From Prevotella sp. (lineage in GTDB: Bacteria; Bacteroidota; Bacteroidia; Bacteroidales; Bacteroidaceae), in the NCBI GenBank assembly GCA_016285075.1, contig JAEEQB010000023.1:1-64000 (forward strand): a stretch of DNA of 64,000 nt, given 5' to 3'. The number at the start of each line of letters is the position of its first letter. Positions within the stretch are counted from its first letter, which is position 1. The translations under genes were made by a program, and so were the position numbers. The notes under the pieces were generated by a model. It made no database searches. It worked only from the letters and a program-made list of their open reading frames with translations, and was not told the DNA's origin. Positions 34,566-42,978 of the stretch are shown here, in pieces.

Positions 34566-36605
34566 CTATATTCCTCTATATTCCGACGGTAGCACACCGA
34601 ACATCTTCTTGAACTGGCTGGAGAAGTTGCGGGGAGTAGAGAAGCCGACGCGGACGGAAACTTCATTGATGGAGAGGCTCGGATTGTCGGCGAGCAGTTG
34701 GGCAGCACGCTTCAGCCGTACGTTACGAATGAAGTCGGCGGGCGAGATGCCAAGCATGTTGCGCAGTTTGCCATAGAGGTTGGTACGACTCAGGGCCACG
34801 TCTGTGGCCAGCTGATCCACGCAATAGTCCTCGTCGGAGATATGCGCTTCGATGGCTTTCAGCAGTTTGGCAACCAACGCTTCCTCCTCGGGGTTCACAC
34901 CAATCTTCTTCGGGTCAATGTTTGTGTTGTCGGCAAACTGGTGGCGGGCATCTTCGCGCATCTCAAAAAGTTCGTTCACACGGTTGTCGTTTTCACGCAC
35001 CAAGGCCGCCTTCTTTTTCTTTAGATATAGTGTAAGGGAAAAAACGACAAAAGCACAAAGCAAAAGAGCATACAGGGTTTTCGCCCACCACGTCAGCCAG
35101 AACGGGGGACGGACGGATAGTTGCACGCTCAGGGATTCACTCCACTCGCCATCTGCTGAGGCGGCCTGTGCTTCAAAGATATACTCCCCTGGCGGAAGGG
35201 CTTTGTAATCGGCTTCGGCAAGACCGATGGTTTCGCCGACAACGTGCCATTCATCCTCAAGTCCACACAAGCGGTAGCGGTAGCGGGTGTGCGAGGGATA
35301 GGCATAGTCGAGGGAAGAGAACTGGAAGGTAAGATAGTTTTTGTTATATGGGAGTGTTAATCCTACGTCTTGTGCACATATCTCATCGTGACCGTTTACT
35401 TGTAGAAGAGTGAGTACGGGAGCTTGCGGATTAGCATCGTCTCTCAACCATTCCGGACGGAACACCGTTGCTGCTGAGCTGTGATGAACAAACACCAGAC
35501 GACCGTCATCCGTCAGACAGGCAGCACGATCCATCATGGAAACAGCCGGGATGCCGTCGTTCTCTCCATAATTGACTACAGTGGGTGTAATCCTTGAAAT
35601 GCCGCAAGCTGTACCTGCCCAGATATTTCCTTGGGCATCCATCACCAAACTACGGATACAGTTGTTGGCAAGTCCTGTGACACGTTCTGTTTCTTCCATG
35701 TGGCTCTTAAACAGTCCATTCTGTGTTCCCACCCATAAGTTTCCTTTTGTATCACGCAAGATACAGTTATACTTGTCGGAGTATTCCCCAATGAATTCTA
35801 CGGGTTTGAAAGCAGCCAGCGTGTCGGCTTTGGTGTCAAGCAGACAAGCACCGTTCTGTGTATAGAGTAACACCCACGGTTCATCCAATGCACAGGCTCC
35901 TACGATGTTTCGATAGCCATTTAACTGGGGCAGACGCTCGTTGAGAGGGTCGAAGCGGTTTACGTCAGGCAGGAAATAGCCTATCCTGTTAAGGCCACGC
36001 TTCTGCAACAGCCGTCCGTCACCAAGCCTGACGTTTAATGCTGCTGCCCCTCGGGCAATTCCTATCAAGGGATTATCTTCAAGTATTTCCGCCATCTGCC
36101 GTTGAGGCGGTGTGTATATAATGCCGTTTCCCAGCGTCCCCGTCCAAGTGCCGCCTTGCCAGTCGCAGACGGTTTCTGGTGAAAACTTAAGCTCGGCTAT
36201 GCCGCTTGGATCGTCCATGAATGCCCCTAAAGAGCGAAGCCGTCCTTCTATGTCATAGCGGAATGACCGTGAGCGCATGTCGAAGAGGTAAATGCGGTAG
36301 AAGTCGCGCAACCACAGCAGCGAGTCGCCCTGCCACTGATGGCCATAGCCCGCCGAGTCGGCATAGTGCTCCAGCATGTACGTCTTCCGTCGGTCGCAGG
36401 GTACAACGGTAAAGCCCGCCCCATTGCTGATGCAGAACACTCCCTCGCAGTTCACCAGCATCTGGTGGTTGGGTAGCGCGATGATCTGCCGCACCTCGCC
36501 CGTGGGCAATCCGTCCAGAACGCCCCATTGCCGTTTCTGGGCGTCCATTGTCGCCCAGCAAAGCACCATACTTATTGCCAACAGTACCTTTATTCTCCTA
36601 TCCAT
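34566..36605 (-). CDS. SusR-like membrane regulator: propeller sensor plus AraC-type DNA-binding domain
   Basis: A 679-residue protein starting at 36605 (MDRRIKVLLAISMVL, a signal anchor). The periplasmic part holds two-component-regulator propeller repeats ('WGVLDGLPTGEVRQIIALPN', 'RDTKGNLWVGTQNGLFKSH', 'MDAQGNIWAGTACGISRI') and a Y_Y_Y domain ('YRYRLCGLEDEWHVVG', near 430-520). A membrane helix lies near 530. The cytoplasmic part goes directly to an AraC helix-turn-helix ('CVDQLATDVALSRTNLYGKL', 'INEVSVRVGFSTPRNFSSQF'). There is no histidine kinase or receiver domain, as in SusR-type regulators. It is divergent from the three-module enzyme at 36933, its probable target. Confidence 0.88.
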   Translation of the reverse strand: MDRRIKVLLAISMVLCWATMDAQKRQWGVLDGLPTGEVRQIIALPNHQMLVNCEGVFCISNGAGFTVVPCDRRKTYMLEHYADSAGYGHQWQGDSLLWLRDFYRIYLFDMRSRSFRYDIEGRLRSLGAFMDDPSGIAELKFSPETVCDWQGGTWTGTLGNGIIYTPPQRQMAEILEDNPLIGIARGAAALNVRLGDGRLLQKRGLNRIGYFLPDVNRFDPLNERLPQLNGYRNIVGACALDEPWVLLYTQNGACLLDTKADTLAAFKPVEFIGEYSDKYNCILRDTKGNLWVGTQNGLFKSHMEETERVTGLANNCIRSLVMDAQGNIWAGTACGISRITPTVVNYGENDGIPAVSMMDRAACLTDDGRLVFVHHSSAATVFRPEWLRDDANPQAPVLTLLQVNGHDEICAQDVGLTLPYNKNYLTFQFSSLDYAYPSHTRYRYRLCGLEDEWHVVGETIGLAEADYKALPPGEYIFEAQAASADGEWSESLSVQLSVRPPFWLTWWAKTLYALLLCAFVVFSLTLYLKKKKAALVRENDNRVNELFEMREDARHQFADNTNIDPKKIGVNPEEEALVAKLLKAIEAHISDEDYCVDQLATDVALSRTNLYGKLRNMLGISPADFIRNVRLKRAAQLLADNPSLSINEVSVRVGFSTPRNFSSQFKKMFGVLPSEYRGI

Positions 36606-36932
36606 TACATCTTTTGACGATTCTTCTATAGCTAACCTCTGCAAGGTGTTATAAAACGTCTCTGCCTTCGGTCTGCCGATGTCTGCTGCAAAGGTACAGT
36701 TTTTTATCAAGAAAACTACCTGGAACGTGCAAATTATATGTCTGAAACGTGCTTTTTCAGTCATTTGTACGCCAGCGACAGCGTGATTAGGACGAAAGAG
36801 ACATGTGTGTATGCGCTAAAATGTCTAATTTTGCAACAGCACTCCCGCCACAGGTCTCTCTTCCTTTCACCATAAACCCAAGCAAACTGGATGGACGTTG
36901 ACTGTTCGGAATCATCAAAATAACAATATCCA
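36606..36932. promoter_or_regulatory. Divergent promoter region of the regulator and the three-module enzyme
   Basis: A 327-base gap. On the minus strand TACCTTTG (36689-36696) suits the regulator gene. On the + strand TAATTTTG (36826-36833) suits the enzyme gene at 36933, leaving a leader of about 95 bases. The -33 elements are weak at both, as expected for regulated promoters. A regulator site is likely between them, but I see no strong palindrome. Confidence 0.5.
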
Positions 36933-39900
36933 ATGAAATATTTACTAACTTTACTCTTTTCGGTTTTCGTGTGCGCCGTTCAAGCACAGATGACATATAA
37001 GATGGCTGGCCCCTACGAGGTAGTGGCACGTGATGGACAATACGCCTACACAAAAGGAGGCAGCGAACGTGACATGTGGACGGCGTGGCAGTTGGCACAG
37101 AAGGGCGACAGCCAGTCGGCAGTGGAAATCGTCAATGCCTACGCCAAGACGCTCCAGCGGTTTGACGGACACGATGCGCCACTGTGCGCTATTCAAGCCT
37201 ACTGGCTGGTGAGGGCAATGATACTTGCAAAGGAACATCAAACTCCAGAATGGGTAGCAATGATTCGTCGGGCTGTTCTGCCAGTATTGGAGCAGTTCGA
37301 GGCCGACAGCCCGTTTGCCAACGGCAACTGGGGAGCCATCGTAAACCGTTGCAGGATGGCGTGCGCCATCTTCTTGGAGGACAGCGCGCTCTGTCAAGCC
37401 AGCATTGACTATTACCTGAATGCCCGTGACAACGGAGCCTTGCCACGATATGTGGGCGAGACGGGCCAGTGTCAGGAGACGGGACGTGACCAGGCACATG
37501 TGCAATTAGGACTAGGAGCACTGTGCGACATCTGCGAAATGGCATGGACAAAGGGTAAAGACCTTTGGGGTGCACTCGACAATCGACTGATGAAAGGTCT
37601 TGAATATACCGCTCGCTACAACTTGGGCTACGACGTGCCTTTTGAGACGTGGCAGGACTGCACAGGTCTCTACTGCCAATGGACGGAGCCAGGAGCTATG
37701 CAGCGCGGACACATCCGCTGTATCTATGATGCGGCCTACGAGCACTATACGACGGTGAAAGGCCAGAAGATGCCATATACGAAGAAGCTCCTCGACCTGC
37801 AACAAAAGGCGAAGCGGCGAGGAGAGATCATTCAGAACATGGAGGCTGACCAGTTTGTTGTGAAAGGCTCCCTCTCTATAGAGGAGAACGGGGGGAGAGG
37901 CTTGCATCAAGTCTTTACTTTTCCCGCTCCTGAAGGTGCACCTCTGAAGCACGACTACGATGTGTTCGTTCGTCCGCGAAGTAGTCAGGAATGGACAAGG
38001 GTGGATACGTATATGGCGAGAGTAAACGCATCTGTGGGGAACAACAGACACAGGGTCTCGGAAATCAGCTATAGCATGTTTGACTTTACGGGCGATGTTG
38101 ATGTGCGGGTGGTCAGCAAGCACAAGAAGTTCAAGGCTGCGAGCATAAGACCAGACTTTCGGGGTGTGACAGCCAACGTGCAAAATGACAGCACCGTTCA
38201 GTTCATGCTCTTCCAGCCAGAGAACGTGAGCGTGGAGTTCGACGGCAACATCACCAACAACCTGCTGCTCTTCACCTCAAAGCCTGTTGTCGCCAAAGAT
38301 GATGCCGAGCGGCAGGCAAAGGCCAACGGGTGCGAGTTCTTGTACTTTGCTCCAGGCTTTTACAGCCAAGACACCATCAAGGTGGCTTCAAACACAACTG
38401 TCTATCTTGCACCCGGCTCCTACTTCACAGGTACCTTCGCCATCGAGGATGCCCACAATGTCAATATCTTTGGGCGCGGCATAGCTCGGCCGAAGAGCGG
38501 CTACGAAGGCTGTCATGTGCATCGCTCGAAGAATGTGCTCATCGACGGGCTGACGGTGAACACATGTCCCGTGGGCGGTTCAGACGGCGTGACCCTGCGC
38601 AATGTGAAGAGCATCTCCCATCCCGGTTGGGGCGATGGCTTGAACGTCTTCGCCTCTCAGAATGTGCTCTACGACCGCGTGTTCTGCCGCAACTCCGATG
38701 ACTGCACCACTGCCTACGCCTCGCGCAAGGGTTTCTTCGGCGACTGCCGCAACGTGACCATGCGCAACTCCACACTCTGGGCCGACGTGGCACACCCCAT
38801 TTTCATCGGAATCCACGGCAATGCAGAGCGTGGCGACACCATCGAGAACCTGCACTACGAAAACATCGACATACTCGGACAGGCAGAGCCGCAGGTGGAT
38901 TATCAGGGCTGCCTGGCCATCAATTGTGGAGACAACAACCTCGTACGCAACGTCACCTTCGAGAACATCCGCATCGAGCAGATTGAACAAGGAAGCATAG
39001 CGCAGGTGAAGGTGGGCTACAATCAGAAATACTGCACAGCCCCTGGACGTGGCGTAGAAAATGTCACTTTCAGGAATATCCGCTATAAGGGCGAGCGGCC
39101 TTATCTTTCCATCATCAACGGCTACAACGATGAGCGCAAGGTGAAAGGTGTCACCTTCGAGAGCATCAAGATCAACGGCCGGCTGCTACACGACAAGATG
39201 GAAGGCAAGCCTGCATGGTATGCCACTGCCGACTATATCCCTATGTACGTGGGCAACCATGTGGAAAACGTTGTCTTCAGCAAGGACGGCCGAAGCACGC
39301 TCGTCAACCAGTCGCTGGCCTATTGTTCATCACAGGTAGATCGTGCCTTGGAACGCCTTCGACCCTACGACTTCACAATGATACCGAGAAACATCCTGAA
39401 TGACGAACAGACATGGAACCTGCGCAAGGCCTCACCACAAGAATGGTGCTCGGGTTTCTGGCCAGGCATCTTGTGGATGGACTTTGCTTATAATAAGAGT
39501 GAGGCCATAGAAAAAGCAGCAAAAAGTTACACCGATGCCCTGCTGCCCGTAGTCGCTCAGCCCGTCTATGACCATGACCTCGGCTTTATCACCATCAATG
39601 CCCTGCTCAAAGGCTATGAAGTAAGTAAGGATAAACGCTACCGTGATGCTGCTCTCCTTGCCGCCGACTCCCTTGCCACACTCTTCAACCCTGCCGTGGG
39701 GACTTTCCTCAGTTGGCCCCGCCATATAAAGGATTATGGTGGTCATAACACCATCATAGACAACATGATGAACCTCGAGTTGCTCTTTTGGGCAGCTGAA
39801 CACGGTGGTTCTCCACATCTGAAGGATATAGCCATCCGCCATGCCGAAACTACTATGAAGCACCATTTCCGTCCTGACGGATCCTGCTATCATGTGGCGG

Positions 39901-40415
39901 TATATGACCAGCAGACGGGCAAATTCCTACGCGGCCAGACCCATCAAGGTTATTCGGACAATTCCATGTGGAGCCGCGGACAGGCATGGGCCATCTATGG
40001 CTACACTATGGTCTATCGCTTCACAAAAGACAAACGTTTCCTCAATCATGCCCGGAAAGTTACTGACATCTATTTGAAACGCTTGAAAGAGAAAAGTGAT
40101 GACTGCATACCTCGCTGGGATATGGACGCGACCGACAGCATAAAGGATGTTTCAGCAGCTTGCATCATAGCGTCCGCCTTGCTCGAACTGTCTGATTACA
40201 TTTCAGCCGACCGGGCTACCACCTACCGCGACTTTGCCATCAAGACGATCAGCCAACTCAGCAGCAACCGCTATCAAAGCCGTGACAAGAACGTCTCTTT
40301 CCTTCTTCACTCCACTGGACATCATCCTGCCGGCACAGAAATCGATGCCAGCATCATCTACGCTGACTATTATTATTTGGAAGCTCTGTCAAGAATACAT
40401 GGCAGTCTTCGTTAA
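36933..40415 (+). CDS. Three-module secreted polysaccharide-degrading enzyme (alginate-lyase-like, beta-helix, GH88)
   Basis: A 1160-residue protein with a signal peptide ending at VQAQ. Residues 30-290 resemble the helical toroid of alginate lyase-like domains ('ANGNWGAIVNRCRMACAIF', 'YVGETGQCQETGRDQAHVQL'). Residues about 400-770 form a pectin-lyase-like beta-helix with a GH28-like Asp pair ('NSDDCTTAYAS'). Residues 790-1160 are a GH88 unsaturated glucuronyl hydrolase with both catalytic Asp sites visible (YDHDLGF near 880; IIDNMMNLELL near 941). One chain could cut a uronate-containing polymer and remove the unsaturated sugar left by lyase action. The polymer is unknown. It is divergent from a SusR-like regulator. 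Confidence 0.88.
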   Translation: MKYLLTLLFSVFVCAVQAQMTYKMAGPYEVVARDGQYAYTKGGSERDMWTAWQLAQKGDSQSAVEIVNAYAKTLQRFDGHDAPLCAIQAYWLVRAMILAKEHQTPEWVAMIRRAVLPVLEQFEADSPFANGNWGAIVNRCRMACAIFLEDSALCQASIDYYLNARDNGALPRYVGETGQCQETGRDQAHVQLGLGALCDICEMAWTKGKDLWGALDNRLMKGLEYTARYNLGYDVPFETWQDCTGLYCQWTEPGAMQRGHIRCIYDAAYEHYTTVKGQKMPYTKKLLDLQQKAKRRGEIIQNMEADQFVVKGSLSIEENGGRGLHQVFTFPAPEGAPLKHDYDVFVRPRSSQEWTRVDTYMARVNASVGNNRHRVSEISYSMFDFTGDVDVRVVSKHKKFKAASIRPDFRGVTANVQNDSTVQFMLFQPENVSVEFDGNITNNLLLFTSKPVVAKDDAERQAKANGCEFLYFAPGFYSQDTIKVASNTTVYLAPGSYFTGTFAIEDAHNVNIFGRGIARPKSGYEGCHVHRSKNVLIDGLTVNTCPVGGSDGVTLRNVKSISHPGWGDGLNVFASQNVLYDRVFCRNSDDCTTAYASRKGFFGDCRNVTMRNSTLWADVAHPIFIGIHGNAERGDTIENLHYENIDILGQAEPQVDYQGCLAINCGDNNLVRNVTFENIRIEQIEQGSIAQVKVGYNQKYCTAPGRGVENVTFRNIRYKGERPYLSIINGYNDERKVKGVTFESIKINGRLLHDKMEGKPAWYATADYIPMYVGNHVENVVFSKDGRSTLVNQSLAYCSSQVDRALERLRPYDFTMIPRNILNDEQTWNLRKASPQEWCSGFWPGILWMDFAYNKSEAIEKAAKSYTDALLPVVAQPVYDHDLGFITINALLKGYEVSKDKRYRDAALLAADSLATLFNPAVGTFLSWPRHIKDYGGHNTIIDNMMNLELLFWAAEHGGSPHLKDIAIRHAETTMKHHFRPDGSCYHVAVYDQQTGKFLRGQTHQGYSDNSMWSRGQAWAIYGYTMVYRFTKDKRFLNHARKVTDIYLKRLKEKSDDCIPRWDMDATDSIKDVSAACIIASALLELSDYISADRATTYRDFAIKTISQLSSNRYQSRDKNVSFLLHSTGHHPAGTEIDASIIYADYYYLEALSRIHGSLR

Positions 40416-40418
40416 CTT

Positions 40419-40475
40419 ATGAAATATACTCACAAAGGCGTCCATTTCATCACCGGCTGGCAGCCCTGGGGATAA
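40419..40475 (+). other. 18-codon frame after the three-module enzyme
   Basis: A short frame, MKYTHKGVHFITGWQPWG, begins three bases after the preceding stop. It reads like the start of a secreted-enzyme gene cut off by a stop. It may be the remnant of a further gene of a polysaccharide locus. Too short for confidence. Confidence 0.2.
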
Positions 40476-40482
40476 GCAGTCA

Positions 40483-41835
40483 TCATTGGCATTTCCCTTT
40501 CAAGCATTTCAACTCATGGATCACATTCAAATCGGCAGGCAACCATCTAACGTTATCAAGTTCATCCTCCGTCAGCCATTTCGCGGCTTCGTGCTCGTTC
40601 AGATGCAGCGACTCTGTCAGTAGCGAACAGATATAACAATGCATGGTCAGATGGAACTTGGGGTAGTCGTATTCCACCGTACAAAGGTACTCATCCACAC
40701 TGATTTCTGTCGACAGTTCCTCACGTATCTCCCGTTTCAGCGCTTCCTCCGGTGTTTCACCTGCCTCCATTTTCCCGCCGGGGAATTCCCACCAATCTTT
40801 CCATTCACCGTATCCTCGCTGGGTTGCAAATATCTTATCGCTTTTGCGGATAACGGCTGCTACTACTTCTATCCTTTTCATGATATACCCTTCCTGGTCA
40901 TATCCTTTGTGGTGCAGGTGGATGCAGTCTAGTAGAGGTTGTACTCTTTTGTCTTCAACCTTCATCTTGCCGTATTGGGGCAACTGTGCATTATAGCGGT
41001 CAGTGCTCCCGTTTGAAATCCTTTGCTCAAAATCATCTGGCACGAAAAACGAGGATCTGGTTCCCAAGTGGCAGTAATATTCACGCTCATAAATGGCGAC
41101 GCCTGCCAAGTCCAAGTCTCCGAAATGGACGTATTGATTGGGTATGGACTGTAGCCATTTGATGAAATCTTTGTTTTGGTCTTGAGGATAACGGGACACG
41201 AAAAGTACGCGTCCAAACCTTGCAAAAAGATATTCCTGCAACGCAGCATAACGGAAGTTCTCTGCGTTCTCCACACCAACTACGACAACATCTCGAGGAA
41301 TGGTGAAATGCTGATAGTCGGCAATAAACATGAAACTGCCTTCTGAGGGGAAAATCGTTATCTCTTGACCATTGAGTACAGCTGCAACAGGCTGGTAGCT
41401 ATTCACAAGAAACCCCTGGAAAGTTCTACGAGAAAGGAACTTACTGTTGCCTGTGGCAGCGACCAAAGAGGCTCTGCTGACATCTTCGTCAGCAAAGGCA
41501 CTCCGTGCTTGTTCCAGATTGCGGATGTCGAACTGACTGGCAACATACTCACGAAGAAGCGCTCCATCTGATGCTCTCAGGCTCTTGCGGCTACCGTGGG
41601 CTGTAGCCAGAAGGATGCCGTCTTCCTGCATCTGCTCAAACCATTTGCCCTTCAGACTGCTGGCAGGCAGAGCATCGCCATTGGCAAGGCGAATCAATTT
41701 TTCTATGAGTGCGACAGAATGCTTGGTGTTCAGTTCGGCAGCAAATTCCGTGTAGTCGGCATCGGTATTGAACTCCGTCCTGAAAAAGAACGTGTTCTGG
41801 GGTGTCAGTTCTTTTATCGACCTAAATGTTGCCAT
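40483..41835 (-). CDS. Toprim-like (DUF7281/JetD-like) protein fused to a NUDIX hydrolase
   Basis: A 450-residue protein. The first 318 residues contain an N-terminal helical domain and a Toprim-like core, with the Glu in VVVVGVENAENF near 185 and an Asp-X-Asp in HFGDLDLAGVAIY near 240, as in the Wadjet JetD/Spo11-like group. From residue 319 on, a complete NUDIX hydrolase follows, with the box 'GGKMEAGETPEEALKREIRE' and EEL. The NUDIX part begins with its own ATG at 40881, preceded by AGGAAGGG, so a free 132-residue NUDIX protein might also be made. The gene starts three bases after the Fic gene stop. The fusion is unusual; the partner substrate is unknown. Confidence 0.78.
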   Translation of the reverse strand: MATFRSIKELTPQNTFFFRTEFNTDADYTEFAAELNTKHSVALIEKLIRLANGDALPASSLKGKWFEQMQEDGILLATAHGSRKSLRASDGALLREYVASQFDIRNLEQARSAFADEDVSRASLVAATGNSKFLSRRTFQGFLVNSYQPVAAVLNGQEITIFPSEGSFMFIADYQHFTIPRDVVVVGVENAENFRYAALQEYLFARFGRVLFVSRYPQDQNKDFIKWLQSIPNQYVHFGDLDLAGVAIYEREYYCHLGTRSSFFVPDDFEQRISNGSTDRYNAQLPQYGKMKVEDKRVQPLLDCIHLHHKGYDQEGYIMKRIEVVAAVIRKSDKIFATQRGYGEWKDWWEFPGGKMEAGETPEEALKREIREELSTEISVDEYLCTVEYDYPKFHLTMHCYICSLLTESLHLNEHEAAKWLTEDELDNVRWLPADLNVIHELKCLKGKCQ

Positions 41836-41838
41836 AGA

Positions 41839-42978
41839 CTATTCTTGGTTTACGATCTCCCAATGGCCGGTTTTGTCAGATCCAACCCATAGTATGAGAT
41901 TCCTCTCTAACAGTTGTGCTATATCTCGCTGAATGGTTTTTCTGTTTACATTCAGTTTTTCCGAAAGATATTTTGTGTTTACTGCGACATTTTGTGCTGC
42001 ATCATCTGCGACACCTTTTTCTATCAGCGTCACGATAATTCGCTGTCTATCAGTTAGTTTTTCTGCGACATTATCTGCGACATTTTCCTGGGCAGTTTCT
42101 TTTCTCCCTTCACGATCTCTCTCTTCTGTCGTCTTAAGGAATTTGTCAATATCATTACGCAAGTGCTCAATATGCAACCGCGTCATGCTTTCAACAAAGA
42201 TGCTGATATCTTCATTATTTCTTGAATCAACAAGTGCCTGAATATAATCCATCTTGTCCCCTTTGAGCACTCTCACGGGCAATAGATCATATTCCATTTG
42301 CAGCAAGTTCATCAACAAGCGACTGGTACGTCCATTGCCATCTGCCCATGGATGAATGGTCACCAATTCGTAGTGAGCCCAAAAACTGAGCTCGTAGAGT
42401 GCATAGGGGTCTGTCTTGTCGACCGATATGCGACGTTTGTTCAGTTCTTCGCAAAAAGCGGCAAGACGTGAAGGCACTTTCTGGTACGATATATACGAAG
42501 GGCCTCCAGGTCCAGCACTTACATTCAATTTGCGCAACTCACCTCGTGCAGCAGAGAAACTACCGGTCATGGTATTATATTCGCTGCCAGTATGTTTCAT
42601 TACTTTTGCAGCCAACGAGATAAGCCAATCTACAGTGACAGGCTCGTGTCGTTGAATCCATTTCATCCCATATTCGTATGCAGTTTTAAGATCGAGGTTC
42701 ATCATCTGCTCCTGTATCGTACGTTTACTACTGGTGATACCCTCGTCGAAGAGCAGTTGTGCCTCCACCTCAGTCACGGTGCTGCCTTCGATGGCTGTAG
42801 AATGAGCAATAATGGAGTAGAGATAGTATTTTGGGAAGTCTATCTGTTCCGAAATGCCTAAATCTTTATACTGATTCAACTGTTCAATCAGTTCTTCCTT
42901 GTCTTGCCGCGTCATAATCCTTCCTTCTTTCTGATATATGTCATAACCCGTCCCTAGGTCTATTTTTCTATCAGCCAA
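41839..42978 (-). CDS. Fic-family AMP transferase with C-terminal winged helix
   Basis: A 379-residue protein. The Fic motif HPWADGNGRTSR lies near 208. An inhibitory helix motif of the S/T-x-x-x-E-G/N type (STAIEGS) lies near 58, so activity is probably self-restrained. Near the C-terminus is a DNA-binding winged helix ('DRQRIIVTLIEKG', 'NTKYLSEKLNVNRKTIQRDI'). Fic proteins usually transfer AMP to a Tyr, Ser or Thr of a target. The start at 42978 overlaps the VapE-like gene by 19 bases; a start at 42915 (MTRQDKEEL) fits the family length better. It is translationally coupled to the Toprim-NUDIX gene. Confidence 0.9.
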   Translation of the reverse strand: MADRKIDLGTGYDIYQKEGRIMTRQDKEELIEQLNQYKDLGISEQIDFPKYYLYSIIAHSTAIEGSTVTEVEAQLLFDEGITSSKRTIQEQMMNLDLKTAYEYGMKWIQRHEPVTVDWLISLAAKVMKHTGSEYNTMTGSFSAARGELRKLNVSAGPGGPSYISYQKVPSRLAAFCEELNKRRISVDKTDPYALYELSFWAHYELVTIHPWADGNGRTSRLLMNLLQMEYDLLPVRVLKGDKMDYIQALVDSRNNEDISIFVESMTRLHIEHLRNDIDKFLKTTEERDREGRKETAQENVADNVAEKLTDRQRIIVTLIEKGVADDAAQNVAVNTKYLSEKLNVNRKTIQRDIAQLLERNLILWVGSDKTGHWEIVNQE

